Shown: positions 44,765 through 56,287 of the stretch, piece after piece | Layout: every line of letters starts with the position of its first letter | Position numbering within the stretch: the first letter of the stretch is position 1 | NCBI GenBank assembly: GCA_964023275.1 | Contig: OZ029918.1 | Coordinates: 15,012,355 to 15,076,354 of the forward strand | Direction: 5' to 3' | DNA length: 64,000 bases | DNA from: Norana najaformis | Taxonomy: Eukaryota > Annelida > Clitellata > Crassiclitellata > Hormogastridae | Made by a program: the position numbers and the translations under genes | The notes under the pieces: model-generated | Told to the model about the DNA's origin: nothing | The model's input: the letters and a program-made list of their open reading frames with translations, nothing else | The model's database searches: none

Positions 44765-45195
44765 CGACAACATAGGATGAGGCAGTTGGAGCTTCAGGAC
44801 TCTGGCGTACATGGGAGTATTGGCCTTAGCAGTCCAAGATTTAGAACGATACAGATGGGACATCATGGGACTTTACAAGACAAGATGGTGGGAAAAGGAG
44901 AATTCTATCACACGATCATTACATCGGGAAGAAAAGACAACCTGCTGCGAGATGGAAAAGCGATGGTTTTTAGCACGAAAGTGGCACCAGCAATGATAAG
45001 ATACAACCTGGCATCGCAACGATTATTGTCTGCGAGATATTGCACCAAGTTTGCCCAAATGACAATTACCCAAACCAGGTATGCCCCGACGTCAGCAGTT
45101 TCGGATGAAAAATATCTATATAATTTACGAATAACTTCAAGAGATGATTCACAGCGTTCCGAACACGATACAGCAGTTGATCTGGTTTCAGTCTG
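44765..45195 (+). mobile_element. RTE-clade endonuclease fragment (frameshifted)
   Basis: Across two frames: YMGVLALAVQDLERYRWDIM, then TRWW, VFSTKVAPAMIRYN and FAQMTITQTRYAPTSAVSD. This order fits the AP-endonuclease domain of RTE elements. The RT part is absent. Confidence 0.6.
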
Positions 45196-45574
45196 GTAAA
45201 ATTCGACGCCTTTCAGAAAGTGATATACATCCGAGATCTCGCATCTCTGGTCCTGTAGAGTAAGGAAGCACATAGGGAGTTGGTTTAATGTCATTCACTC
45301 ACTGTTAGCCGTTGATTTCACTCGAGCCTTCGATCTCTCCAATAAACAGATCAGCTCTTGCATCATACTCTTTTAACTTGTTAACTAAAGACCGTCGATA
45401 AACTGTTAATTATTAACTATAGCAATATTCAGTCATCATTTGCTTGCAGATGACAGTCACTCGCAAAGTTTGGTGTTTTGGGTGCGCAAGGGTCAAGGCT
45501 GCAGTTGCTCAACCTGTCAAACACCAAATATTGGGTAAAAAGTCATGTACCCCATATCTAACAAGTGAGACGTA

Positions 45575-45830
45575 GGGGAGGCGCTCATTCCCTTTTCTTA
45601 GGCCCTTGAGCCGGCGATGGACGAATCCCAATGCCCTGGACACGGGGCCAGTGCATCGCAGGACGTTTATTTCACAGCTTACGCCGGTTCCAAATTATAC
45701 TGGTCGGTGACAGAGGCACGGTGTGCGCAAACAATTTGTCGAATGTGGTTACATGAAGTCGAACCCGCAACCGCATGATCATTGACTAAACGAGTTACCG
45801 ACATACCGCTGTGCCGCACAAATATTGGGT
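45575..45830 (-). mobile_element. SINE-like element, second family
   Basis: Leftward tRNA-type head near 45825-45750 with GTCGGTAACTCGTTTAG and B box GCGGGTTCGACTTC. The body runs to about 45575. Confidence 0.5.
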
Positions 45831-46249
45831 ACTGGGGTCCAATTCATAAAACACGTTTGGACGTCGACTGCTTGAGCATCAGCACCTTACAGAAGTTCAC
45901 GCCTGTTGCAAAAAGCGTTACTGAAGGATACGAGCATGATGGAGCATCACAGGTGATTTGAAAAACCTTAGTTTTTTATAACAGAATATAAGATTGGGCT
46001 TCCTTTACCTATCTAACAACTATGCGGGTCATCACCAAACTTAATGAAAAATGCTGAGCATCACAATTAATTATGTCCGTGCCGAGTCTCCTTGATGAAT
46101 ATTTCTGGTAATTTGGTGCTCGTATAATTAGACGAATAAGCAGGCGCAACAATCGCTTAAACGTAAAGCACGTTTAAATAGCGCCTCTTTAAGAAAGATT
46201 TATATCACCAAGTACCATTGTCTGATTCCTATATGTAAGTGTAATTATT

Positions 46250-46752
46250 CGAGATGAGATAATCTCATCATTCATGGAATCCCTGAGGCCAGAAATGATC
46301 AAGTGAGATCTGATTCATGTGTTACTGTTCAATCTTCTTCACAGTCGAATCCTGCAACAGAAGAAAGTGTTCTGATTATTTGTCGTGATCGTTTAGGCCT
46401 GGATATCAGTGAACAGGACATTTCCATTGCACACCGAATTCCGTGAGGGAAAAAGGACAAGCATTGTCCGATTGTTGCCCGGTTCACATCTCAACGTGTG
46501 AGTAATATTGTTCTGTCGGCTAGAAGGTCCTTGCGCAGTTCTTCCTCAAAGTCAAATACTGATCCGATCTACATAAACAAACATCTCTCAAAGCAAAATG
46601 CCGAAATTTATGTCCGCGCCAGAAATATGATGAAAGAAAAGAAGATCACGGCAACCTGGACAATGGGAGGATCCTTCTACATTTGGACTTCCGAAACTCT
46701 CAACGAGAAGCCAACGAAAGTTGCTTCGCTCACGGACCTGGATAGATTCTAA
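46250..46752 (+). pseudogene. ORF1 of L2-like non-LTR retrotransposon (one nonsense codon)
   Basis: Reads LIIHGIPEARNDQ, ICRDRLGLDISEQDISIAHR, a TGA at 46445-46447, then QRVSNIVLSARR, IYINKHLSKQNAEIYVRAR and KKITATWTMGGSFYIWTSE, ending at 46752. This is the RNA-binding ORF1-type protein often found with L2/jockey-like elements. Confidence 0.7.
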
Positions 46753-47199
46753 GTCATGAACACTGTCATTGTTTTGTGTGTGAAATAGACGCTTTGTTCT
46801 TAACTGTCATATTCGATATGGTCAATTTTATTTTGTTATATTTATTTTTTGATATTGTTATTGATATTGATATTGTTATTTGCCCTAACAATATACTTCC
46901 ATTGATGTTTCAAAGCATCCGCCTCTATTCCGTCCATCGTGATGGCTTCGGGTCAATCACCGTTTGTTCATTATGTATGCGCCAAATAAAATAATCGGCA
47001 AAAATTAGTAACACGTTTTATGTGGGCAATTTATGTCATTTTAGTTGTAGTTCATATGGGTCATCTATTCATACTTTGATTGACTCTTGATATTGTACTA
47101 ATTGTATTGCTAATATGTTTCCTTTTAACAATATTATTGATGACAGTGATTTTATCCTTGCAGTCTCTGCACTACCTGATAATACTACACTCGAGTAAA

Positions 47200-49690
47200 C
47201 TAAATGGGATGGTTGAGGTTTGATCCTTTTGCTGAGGAAGAGATGAATCGACTATCCTGATACCCCTTCTTCGTCTTATCTGTCTCTGCTCCCTAACCCC
47301 AAACATCACCCACCCTAGCCGCCACGCTGTCTCTCCGTCTGACTCTTGGATCTTGACCTGGAACCGGAACCTTTTTGCCTATCGATTTTGTTTTGACTGA
47401 GCGCCTGTGAATAAGCCGGTCCCCGCGGCGCGGCTTTCGTTGGGCGCTGTAGAAATCTCGGAATTACGATCACGATTACGATAAATTATATTTAAAATAC
47501 TTAAAAACCCTCACAGATGAACAAGACTAGATCCATTGTATATTGAAATAAATTAAAGCAATTAAAGATCAAAGCTGAACAGAACTATTATGCTGCTGAA
47601 TTTTCTAAGCATAAACATAATCCTAAGAAAACCTGATGCATCTTTAGATCGATAGTAAAATCAGGAAATATAGGTTCTAACATTGATTGTATTAATATTA
47701 GTGGGATCCGGAATTAATAGCCAAGAAATTTACGAATTTTTTACTAGCATTGGTCAGTTATTAGCAGCTAGCATTTCTCCTAGTGAAACCATTTTTGAAA
47801 AATTTCTTAGGCCATCACCCCCAAATTCTTTTGCAATCTGTCCGTCGTTCCCTGAAGAAATTATACATTTGGGTCCTTTATTCCACATCGCGCATAGTGC
47901 AGGTCGTGACAATATTGATCCTTATATAGCAAGTCCAAATTTGCATGCTGTAGCGGCTCCCTTATCCCAAATTGTTAATTGTTCATTCTATACTGGAATT
48001 GTCCCATTAAGCCTAAATGTTGCAAAAGTGGTTCGTGTACAGTATTTAAACATGGAAATAAAGAAAACGTTACTCAATGTCGACCGATTTCTATTTTACC
48101 ATTCTTCTCCAAATTTACTGAATAACTAATGTACATATGATAGACTATATAGTTATATAACAAAAATGAATATTTTGCACCAGCAACAGCATGGAATTAG
48201 GGCGGGCCACTCCGCATCTATGTCATTGTTAAATAGGCAGGATAAAATATCCCAAGCTATTGATATTAATGAATTTTCAATAGAAATTTTCTTAGATCTT
48301 GCAAAGGCCTTTGATGCTGTCGATCATAGTATCCTGTTGAAAAAGCTTGGAAACTATGGTGTTCGTGACACTCCACTTCGTTGGTGTAAAAGTCATCTTG
48401 ATCATTGACAACAGCAAGTTATTTGCAATGATGTTTTATTACATTTAAAACCTATAAGGTGTGGGGTTCCGCAAGGATCTAATTTGGGCCCATTGTTGTT
48501 TCTACTTTATATGAATGATCTTACTAATTCTTCCTGTTTGTTACGTTTAATTCTTTTCGCAGACGATACAAATTTTTTCTATTGCATAAATCCTTAACAC
48601 ATTGTCAGAGATTATTAATTTAGAACTTGTATCTGTAGCTAACTGGTTCTAGGCTAATATTTTATCGTTGAACTTACCTTAAACTTGCTACATTTTGTTC
48701 AGTTCCCACAGAAAGCCACTCCCACATCAAAGTATGTCTGTTTCCATTGATAGCATACCTGTCTCTCAAACTAAGTCATCTAAGTTTCTTGGTACTTAAG
48801 TTGATAAGCATTTAACATGAAATGAGCACATAATAATTTAGCAACTACTAATGCGCCAGTGTCTAATGCACAAGGCATCAACCGATGGCACATAAAGCAC
48901 GTATCAACTAAAATTGCTAAAAATGTTGGAGTACTGTCACGTATTAGTCATGTCTTACCTTTTTTCATACGTATAGATATATTATTCACTCATTTATCCT
49001 ATTTATCATACTGTAATATTGCGTGGGCATCTTATTATCTATCCCCGCTGAAGGGACTTGTTCTGCTTCAAAAACGAGCTGTCCACATAATCTTAGGAAG
49101 ACCTCCTTATTCTTCTGCAGAAACAATTTCAAGGCCTTGATATTTTGAAAACTGATCAGATAAACAAATTTCAGATTGGTGAATTTTTGTATTAGTTCGC
49201 ACATAACTTACTTCCTTCTGCCTTCTCTGGTTATTTTTCATTTAACTTTATCTACCATGCACACTTATAATACCAGATCGAAGGGTAATTATCATAGACG
49301 TTATGTCCGCAGAAATACTCGTCTATTTTCTATTAAATCCGTTGGTCGTTCTTTATGGAACAATTTATCTCATGATATTCATATTCTGTCCAATACAAAA
49401 TTATTTAAACTTTATATCCGCGCATATTTTAATGAAAACAATAAGTGAATTTATGTGAATTAATTCAGTTTGTTAGTTAATTTCTTGTTATTAATACAAA
49501 GGTTCTGTTAGACTATAGGCCTTAAGTTGATTAGCAAATAACATTCCATGTGACGTAGGCGTCCCAAATAAGTGGAACAATGGTTCTTTCTGAGTCTGCC
49601 TGCTGTATCCCACATGAATTTTTATGTAATATGTTTTATGCTGTTGCTTTTTGTGGAGCAATAAATGAAATGAAATGAAACTGAAAAATG
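47200..49690 (+). mobile_element. ORF2 and tail of L2-like non-LTR retrotransposon (decayed)
   Basis: Frames 47683-48129 and 48166-48408 carry the start of the RT (INSQEIYEFFTSIGQ, STGIVP-like region, then QQHGIRAGHSASMSLLN, FLDLAKAFDAVDHSILLKKL). The next pieces are CGVPQGSNLGPLLFLLYMND (48460-48520) and LFADDTNFF (48550). Connection and C-terminal domains follow at 48859-49140 and 49250-49448. The tail of ATGAA repeats is at 49660-49680. Confidence 0.75.
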
Positions 49691-51936
49691 CGTGCATGCC
49701 GGACTTGTGGCACTGCACACCAAGGTTACCTTATTTTACTGTGCTTTTCGTTTACTTCCATCCTTCGCCACGAGGTCTCTAAGCCCCTAATCACGATGGT
49801 TTATGCACAGGATACATAACCAGTACCATTGAAGGAGCAGCATACGACACCCGCAGGGCAAGTGGCCTTTAAAACTCCGCAATGCTTTTCCAACAATAGA
49901 CTCAATGAACCCAAGGAGCAACGAAAGACGACTCTTCTAATTGGAAGATATTTGCTCAACTCTCTTTCCCTAGAAAAGATCTAAACCAAGACACACCCAC
50001 GCACCGGCATGCCCAGACTTGTGGCATAGCACGTGACCATGCAGTCCTATTAAAACCCAACAACTTTCCTTCCTTTAGTCCTTCCCTCCGCACTCCGCGG
50101 ATAGTTAGCACACCCTGTTTCCTAACAGGCTACAGGGTGTACGTTGTCGGCCATTGTTGTGGGTGCAATATCCGACACCTGAAGGACAATCGATCTTTAG
50201 AAACCCGAAATCATTTGTCAGGCGGAAGACTCAATAAACCCGATGATCAACGGAAGCCGACTCTTGTAATCGGACCTTTGTTTTGTTTATTAACAGATCT
50301 TGTTTGCTCATCCATCTTCAACACATCAAAGAGTTATCGCGGTCGCGTCTGGCGTTGAGACAAATCAGGAGCCGTCGACGACTTAATTACTGACTTCGCG
50401 ATTTCCAGACGCAGATCAATTCAATTTTGTCCCTAGAACATAGGAGTCACCATATGGAACATCTCCTCTTGCAGCAGTTACACCTGGGTAGGTGTCGGAT
50501 AATTGTATCCTGGTCGCCTGCGTAGCACAACAGTTTATCGACGGTCTTCAGTTAGCAGATGAAAAGAGAAGGGAAGAGGGAATCGGTTTATTGAAGCAGT
50601 TAAAGCGATTGAAGGTCCGAGTGAAAACATAGCCGCACAGAGAGTGAATAACATCAAAGGAAGGTTATCTGATAACGTCTCACTGTATAGGGCAAGAGAC
50701 GACGCCTGGCGTCAGATGTATTTACCACTTTCTGTAAGACGCCGCGTTTTACAAGATTGAATACTAATTACATGTATTAACGTTACTAATGTGATATGTC
50801 TCTAGTTGACAGACCTCACTTACTCTCTCACTGAGTTTCTGGCTCACTCACTTACTTTACTGCCTCTTCTATAGTAACTGTTTAATTGCATGTATTTACT
50901 GTTTCACTCGATTCTGCTCAATATAATTTTCAGTCTAACTTAAAACTCAAATATGTAGATCAGTTAAATAGCCACGTGTGCAGTGCCGTTGAGAGAGGCA
51001 TAAAGGCGCTATATTAAATGTTTTATACATATATACCCACTCATTCTTAAGGCACATTGTGGGTAGCACATGTAGAACATATCTGTCTAACTTGACTTTA
51101 TATAATTAAATCTGAAGACTATCTGAACTTGCTTAATTTATTCTTATTTGCTTTGCGCAACCATCCAGGTCGATTGAAGCTTTGCCTGTTCAGAGAACTT
51201 CATGATATACTCACAAATAATATTTGATGGTTTTTTTTAAATGACAGAATTGTTTTGTTTCATATATTTGTATATAGACACAGAAATATTAATGCAATTG
51301 GTATTAAGTATATTGACCCTTGATATCAAATCGTAAATTTTTCAGTTAATTTTAATGGGAATAGGGCTATTTTGCTTTCGCTAACTATCCTAAATATTTA
51401 CTTTTTGATTTTATTTATTATTTTGTTATTACAACATACTGATGACCTTTATAGTTCATGCAAAATAAGATGTCAGTCAATGATAGCATGCAATAACTGA
51501 TTTGAAGTTGCGGTGTCGCTAATTGATATCCGATCCGTCCGTGTGCTGTAAATTAATTATAGGTAAAGAAGAAGATTTATGATGAAAGTTAACTCAAACT
51601 AAGAAACAATTGCAGATCAAATATCATGTGAGAAAGACGACAGGCAAAGACGACTTCAGCTATAGCTGAACTTAAACCCAGTGAGCAAATGCAGTCCGTC
51701 CGTCAACGCGAGACGATGCTTGTTTGTAGGCATTTTAAAACAACGACGGTTTACATCTAAATCAAAGCCCCGATTATTGTATTTAGCTGAGGTAATTAAA
51801 TTCTGAGGACTGATTTCTGTCATCAGACATGATTATTGGGTTGTTAAATCGATAAGATTAAGAAATTGAGTTCCAAGTTAAGTTCTCGGTTCCAAGGACT
51901 TATTTATTGCGTGATCACAGGATTAACGTCCAGTTA
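49691..51936. other. Intergenic DNA
   Basis: No convincing gene. AGGCGCTATATTAAATG near 51003 looks like another CR1 3' end. Confidence 0.45.
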
Positions 51937-52238
51937 TTCACTGGTCAACATAGAAATCGTTACTGACTGGAAAAGGCCCTAATGTGTAGCATCTTGGTGT
52001 GCTGAACACGAATATAACCATACAAATTTTTTATTGGGTCTCTTTTTGAAAATATTTCATATAGTTCATTTTTTATGTTTCACCATGTAAATTTATGCAG
52101 TAGGACTGCGACAATATCCTAAATAAGTCTAGAATGATGTAATATTCCATCTCATTGCATAATCCCATCATGGACACATCATGCACAGTTGATTACGTCA
52201 TTTTCTGATGCAATGTAAAACTACAGCCAGTCGGCTGC

Positions 52239-52273
52239 TGACGTAAGATGACGTCAGCAGTGTACTATATAAA
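52239..52273 (+). promoter_or_regulatory. Promoter with tandem CRE-like sites and TATA box
   Basis: TGACGTAA at 52239-52246, TGACGTCA at 52249-52256 and TATATAAA at 52266-52273. The gene's ATG is at 52389, which leaves a 5' leader of about 85-90 bases if transcription starts 25-30 bp after the TATA box. Confidence 0.65.
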
Positions 52274-52388
52274 GCGAGTCGGAACGGTTGAGCATTTACA
52301 ATATTACAGACTTTGTGCGAGACAGTTTAAGTTACTGTTTTATAAAACTATTATTACTTTATCCATTTAGATACAATACAGAACAGTA

Positions 52389-54086
52389 ATGCCTCGGAAG
52401 TGCGTAAATACTGTGGACAACTTTTGTTACATTTGTGGGGAAGTGACATTTGCCAACCAGAAGAAAAGTATCACTTATCAAGTCAAGAAGGCATATCATG
52501 CTTACTTCGAATGCAAGGTTGGTGACCAAGACAAGCCATGGGCCCCGCATATATGCTGTGCTACATGTACAACACAGCTTTCACAGTGGTTGAATGGCAA
52601 AAGACCATCAATGCGGTTTGCAGTTCCCATGGTGTGGAGAGAGCAAAGCAACCACGTAGATGACTGTTACTTCTGCTTGGTTCCTCCTCTTTCCGGTGGA
52701 ATAACGAAGCAAAAGAAGTCGACAATAGTCTACCCAAACATTCCGTCAGCATTGAGACCAGTTCCACATGGTGATGGACTTCCTATTCCAGAACCTCCAG
52801 CAGAATATATTTTCCTTGACTCATCTGATGAGGACAAGGGTGAGCCGACATGTTCTTCTCCTGGTCCGTCAGCGTGCAGTGATCCCGATTTTCACTGTGG
52901 TGCATCATCAACCCCACACAGAATAACACAGGAAGAACTAAATGACCTTGTTCGTGATTTGGACTTATCCAAAAACAAGGCAGAATTGCTAGGATCAAGA
53001 CTCCAACAATGGAATCTTCTAGAAGAAGATGTCACAATTACTTCATATAGAAAGCGCCATCAGCAGTTGGAACCTTTCTTTATGAAGGAAGGTAATCTGG
53101 TATTCTGTTCCAATATTGACGACCTCATGAATGCCTTACAGATCATTCATGACCCACAAGAATGGAGACTCTTTGTAGACTCTTCAACACTGAGTCTTAA
53201 GGCTGTGCTTTTGCACAATGGAAACCGTCTTCCATCTATTCCATTAGCGCATGCTGTCCACATGAAAGAGACATACGATAACCTAAAACAGCTACTGCAT
53301 TCCATTGACTATAACAGGTACAAATGGCACCTGTGTGGTGATTTGAAGGTAGTTGCCATTTTAATGGGACTGCAGCAAGGATATACAAAATATATGTGTT
53401 TCTTGTGTGAGTGGGATAGCCGAGCAAGAGAGTTGCACTACGTGCGGAAGGAATGGACTCCCAGACAAAACATGGCAGTTGGACAGAAGAATATCCAGCA
53501 CCCAGCTCTGGTCGAGGCTCACAAAATCCTACTACCACCCCTTCACATCAAACTAGGTTTGGTGAAGAACTTCGTGAAAGCCATGGACCGCACTTTGCCA
53601 GCTTTCCGATACCTGCATGAAAAATTCCCTCGACTCAGCGAAGCAAAGATTAAAGAGGGAGTTTTTGTGGGTCCTCAGATTAGAGAACTCTTCAAAGATG
53701 ACCGCTTCAACAACTTGCTGGAGGGTGATGCGAAACAAGCATGGAATGCTTTTCGTCTAGTGTCTACAGACTTTCTGGGGAATGTTAGGGCAGGAAACCA
53801 CAAGGAACTAGTAGAAGACATGCTCAAGCAGTACCAGAAATTTCGCTGCAATATGTCTCTGAAGATGCATTTCCTTCATTCCCATCTGGATTTCTTCCCT
53901 GACAACTGTGGTATGGTTAGTGACGAACATGGCGAACGTTTTCATCAAGATATCGCAACAATGGAGCAAAGGTACCATGGAAAATGGTCCACTACAATGT
54001 TGGCTGACTACTGCTGGACACTCCGCAGAGATGCTCCCGAACAGCTGTACAAGAGACAGGCAAAAAATCTAAGAACTAGTCTATGA
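52389..54086 (+). CDS. 565-residue transposase-like protein of unknown family, intact
   Basis: Single uninterrupted frame in an inverted-repeat element. N-terminus: Cys pairs at residues 13/16 (CYIC), 56/57/60 (HICCATC) and 93/96 (CYFC), a zinc-binding module, with GDQDKPWAPH between. Residues about 140-200 are acidic and Ser-rich. The C-terminal 330 residues look RNase-H-like: WRLFVDSSTLSLKAVLL (Asp264), WHLCGDLKVV (Asp318), then CFLCEWDSRARELH as a possible C-x2-C...H insertion, and SDEHGERFHQDI (Glu513/Glu516), a candidate D-D-E set. I recall this protein recurring unnamed in arthropod, cnidarian and mollusc gene sets. A transposase role is my inference from residues and terminal repeats; a domesticated gene is the alternative. 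Confidence 0.7.
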   Translation: MPRKCVNTVDNFCYICGEVTFANQKKSITYQVKKAYHAYFECKVGDQDKPWAPHICCATCTTQLSQWLNGKRPSMRFAVPMVWREQSNHVDDCYFCLVPPLSGGITKQKKSTIVYPNIPSALRPVPHGDGLPIPEPPAEYIFLDSSDEDKGEPTCSSPGPSACSDPDFHCGASSTPHRITQEELNDLVRDLDLSKNKAELLGSRLQQWNLLEEDVTITSYRKRHQQLEPFFMKEGNLVFCSNIDDLMNALQIIHDPQEWRLFVDSSTLSLKAVLLHNGNRLPSIPLAHAVHMKETYDNLKQLLHSIDYNRYKWHLCGDLKVVAILMGLQQGYTKYMCFLCEWDSRARELHYVRKEWTPRQNMAVGQKNIQHPALVEAHKILLPPLHIKLGLVKNFVKAMDRTLPAFRYLHEKFPRLSEAKIKEGVFVGPQIRELFKDDRFNNLLEGDAKQAWNAFRLVSTDFLGNVRAGNHKELVEDMLKQYQKFRCNMSLKMHFLHSHLDFFPDNCGMVSDEHGERFHQDIATMEQRYHGKWSTTMLADYCWTLRRDAPEQLYKRQAKNLRTSL

Positions 54087-54293
54087 CCTGGTTTTTACAA
54101 ATATTAACTGTAAGTGTATCACTATTGGCATGCATTGTGCGATATAAAATTACTTCATTTCAGATTACAAAAAAAACTAGAGCCAATTCGGCATTTTCAC
54201 TGTCATATTCGTGTTCAGCACATACAAATTGATAAGAACTGACTAATTTCATTTCAGTAACATGACTTTTGTAAAAATTTGTTGTCCAGTGAA

Positions 54294-54773
54294 TTATCCT
54301 AAAGCAAATCTCTATTAGAGCACGTAAAGAGAAGTTTCGCTAACCGGACAATAGCCGCCAGTCAGAGGTAACACTCGACTTGCGACAACTCGCCTCTTTT
54401 AGTCTGTCGCGCTCTATAATTAACGTTCCTCAGACAGCCGCGGGACTGCAGTTCCGTTGGCGTGATTTTCGCCACTTAACGGTCATCCGATTGGACAGCT
54501 AACTGCTTCGGCTGACGGCGCGTAGTATAATGGTGACAATATAAATAACTGAAAGTCTACCACGCCTATCATCTCATTATGACGGCGTCGTTAAATAAAC
54601 GTTATCAAATCGAATCGTATATCTTGTTCCTTTAGATTAATAGGCTGAGTGGATGTTGTTCCTTGTCGACATCTGGATCTGTTGAACCTGGGTTGCGTTG
54701 CTTAAACACTGAACGAGATATTTTTAAAATCTACCATCGAATTTTAGTATGGGCAAAGAATACGGACAGAGAT
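54294..54773. promoter_or_regulatory. Possible upstream region of HES-like gene
   Basis: Non-repetitive, moderately GC-rich. A TATA-like CAATATAAATAACTG is at about 54537-54551. No gene in it. Assignment as a promoter depends on the first-exon guess that follows. Confidence 0.25.
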
Positions 54774-54826
54774 ATGGATACTGCAGTCGATACAAAAGTT
54801 GTTCTGAGCACAGCGAATGAAGGCAA
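54774..54826 (+). CDS. Possible first exon of HES-like gene
   Basis: ATG at 54774 opens MDTAVDTKVVLSTANEGK and reaches a GT at 54827; a GC donor in AAG|GCAAGT context is 4 bases earlier. Spliced to 56191 from the GT site it keeps an open frame into the helix-loop-helix segment. Short and unproven. Confidence 0.25.
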
Positions 54827-55112
54827 GTAAAGCTACTATAAATTCATAGAAATGATTTTGGTTTCGGTGCACCTGGTCTGAATCTTTTGCCGTTTATGTT
54901 CGCTCTCTATTTTTAAATCAACAAGCATTAACTGACATTGTTTCCTCAGTTTCCTTAACGTTTACCGAGCTCGATTTAACGCATTTTGTTTGCCAGTTAT
55001 GACGATATTCAGACACTAGGATACTTATGGCGTAACTAAAAACGCAACTGCATGTATTAATAATCGAATAACGCAATTGATGAACGAATAGGCCTAATAC
55101 AAATTTCGTTAT

Positions 55113-55820
55113 GGATCCGTTAACGCCCGGTACGTTAGCGGAAACTCAGAGACTAGATTCACGCCCGTCACGCTATTGGCTAAAGCATGTCACGTGAATT
55201 TTGCACTTCCGTTGTGATTTTGATCACTTACGGATGGATTTCTAGATTTTGAAATGGCGGCCCTGAGGCTGTATCAGTTTAGTCAGCTTTCCATCAATTT
55301 CTCTTATGAAAATAATGTCGTAATTCCATATTCTGATCGCTATTTCATGCATTTTAATTACAAAAACCAAAGGTCACGTTGTGCCAACAAAAAACGCATT
55401 AAAATGAGCTATGAAGCAATAAACTTGTATTTCCAAAAAAGAAATGTATTTGTGGGTTTGTTGGAGTGAAATTTTTTTAGAAACCCCCGTTTCTTGTTTG
55501 TTTGCAAATGCGTGATAGACAATTATGCAGGTTCTCATAACAACATCTAGATATTAAAATACAGATATTTTATCAGAAAGGGTTCCAAATTAGGTCATTT
55601 TTGCTGCAGTCCTTTCCTAACTTACGACACGTGTTACGCTTTATTTTTTTCGGGCATGAGAGGATCTGCGACCAGTGGACGTGAGCGGATCCTCGACAAC
55701 TTAAATCACGCCCGTCAGCCCCGTTCATCTGCACAAAATCACGTGCTATGCATTGACCAATTGCGTGGCGGGCGTTATTCGAGTCCCGTGTATAGGCTAA
55801 CGTCGGGCGTTACGGTATCC
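55113..55820. mobile_element. MITE-like inverted-repeat element
   Basis: The left end GGATCCGTTAACGCCCGG (55113-55130) and the reverse complement of the right end, GGATACCGTAACGCCCGACG (to 55820), align. Similarity continues inward for about 90 bp (CACGCCCGTCACGC/ACGCCCGCCACGC, then CACGTGAATTTTG/CACGTGATTTTG). It holds a 71-codon frame (55254-55469) that looks fortuitous. No clear target duplication. Confidence 0.55.
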
Positions 55821-56190
55821 ACGACCTAAAAATTTATCGAACAAGGGCGATTGAAATCGTTGGCGAACTACAGGCGAAGGTTTGGGTTCTTACAGAGGGT
55901 TCGGTTTTTGGTCAATCGGTTTTAGAATGACAAACTAACGGTTTTTTGGAAATTTGCCAATATGGATGTCTTTTCATATGCTACGTTCATTATTGGTTTA
56001 TTTCTATCTACACTGTTTTTGTCAGTAGACATTCCTTTGCTATCTTCAATGTCTTCTTGTGACATTGTTAATAGTAATACTCATGCTTTACACTCTTATT
56101 TATCACATGTTCTTTGTGATTCAGTTTCGCTATAGCTTTGATTTTCATGTGGCATTTAATTTTAACTTATATATTCGTTTGTTTTTATAG
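55821..56190. other. Intron-like DNA before bHLH exon
   Basis: AT-rich, no feature recognised. Ends in TTTGTTTTTATAG, a good splice acceptor. Confidence 0.4.
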
Positions 56191-56287
56191 GTTCAGAAGC
56201 CCTTGGTGGAGAGGAAAAGGAGAAAACAGAATAAACTGCTGCCTTGATAGGATAAAAGACATCCTTATTGAGAAAGATCCCAGACTG
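56191..56287 (+). CDS. HES/Hairy-like exon: basic region and helix 1 of bHLH
   Basis: Flanked by TATAG and GTAAGA. One frame reads VQKPLVERKRRKQN and the next reads ENRINCCLDRIKDILIEKDP. Together these are the basic region and helix 1 of a Hairy/Enhancer-of-split repressor, with the Pro of the class present. The exon is 97 bp; removing one A from the AGAAAACAG run would unite the frames. The exon boundaries match the usual HES intron positions (from memory). Either an indel error in the assembly or a frameshifted gene. Confidence 0.6.

Larger units (their letters stand above)
51937..54293 (+). mobile_element. Intact-looking 2.36-kb TIR transposon of unrecognised type
   Basis: The outer ends are inverted: TTCACTGGTCAACA at 51937-51950 and TGTTGTCCAGTGAA at 54280-54293, followed inward on both sides by GTTACTGA. 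An 18-bp exact inverted block TGTGCTGAACACGAATAT lies at 51998-52015 and, reversed, at 54205-54222, 61 and 71 bp from the two outer ends. TTA directly abuts both ends (51934-51936, 54294-54296), a possible 3-bp target duplication. The interior holds one promoter and one intact gene. CACTGG ends with a 3-bp duplication recall the CACTA-like supergroup, but I do not recognise the transposase. Confidence 0.7.
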
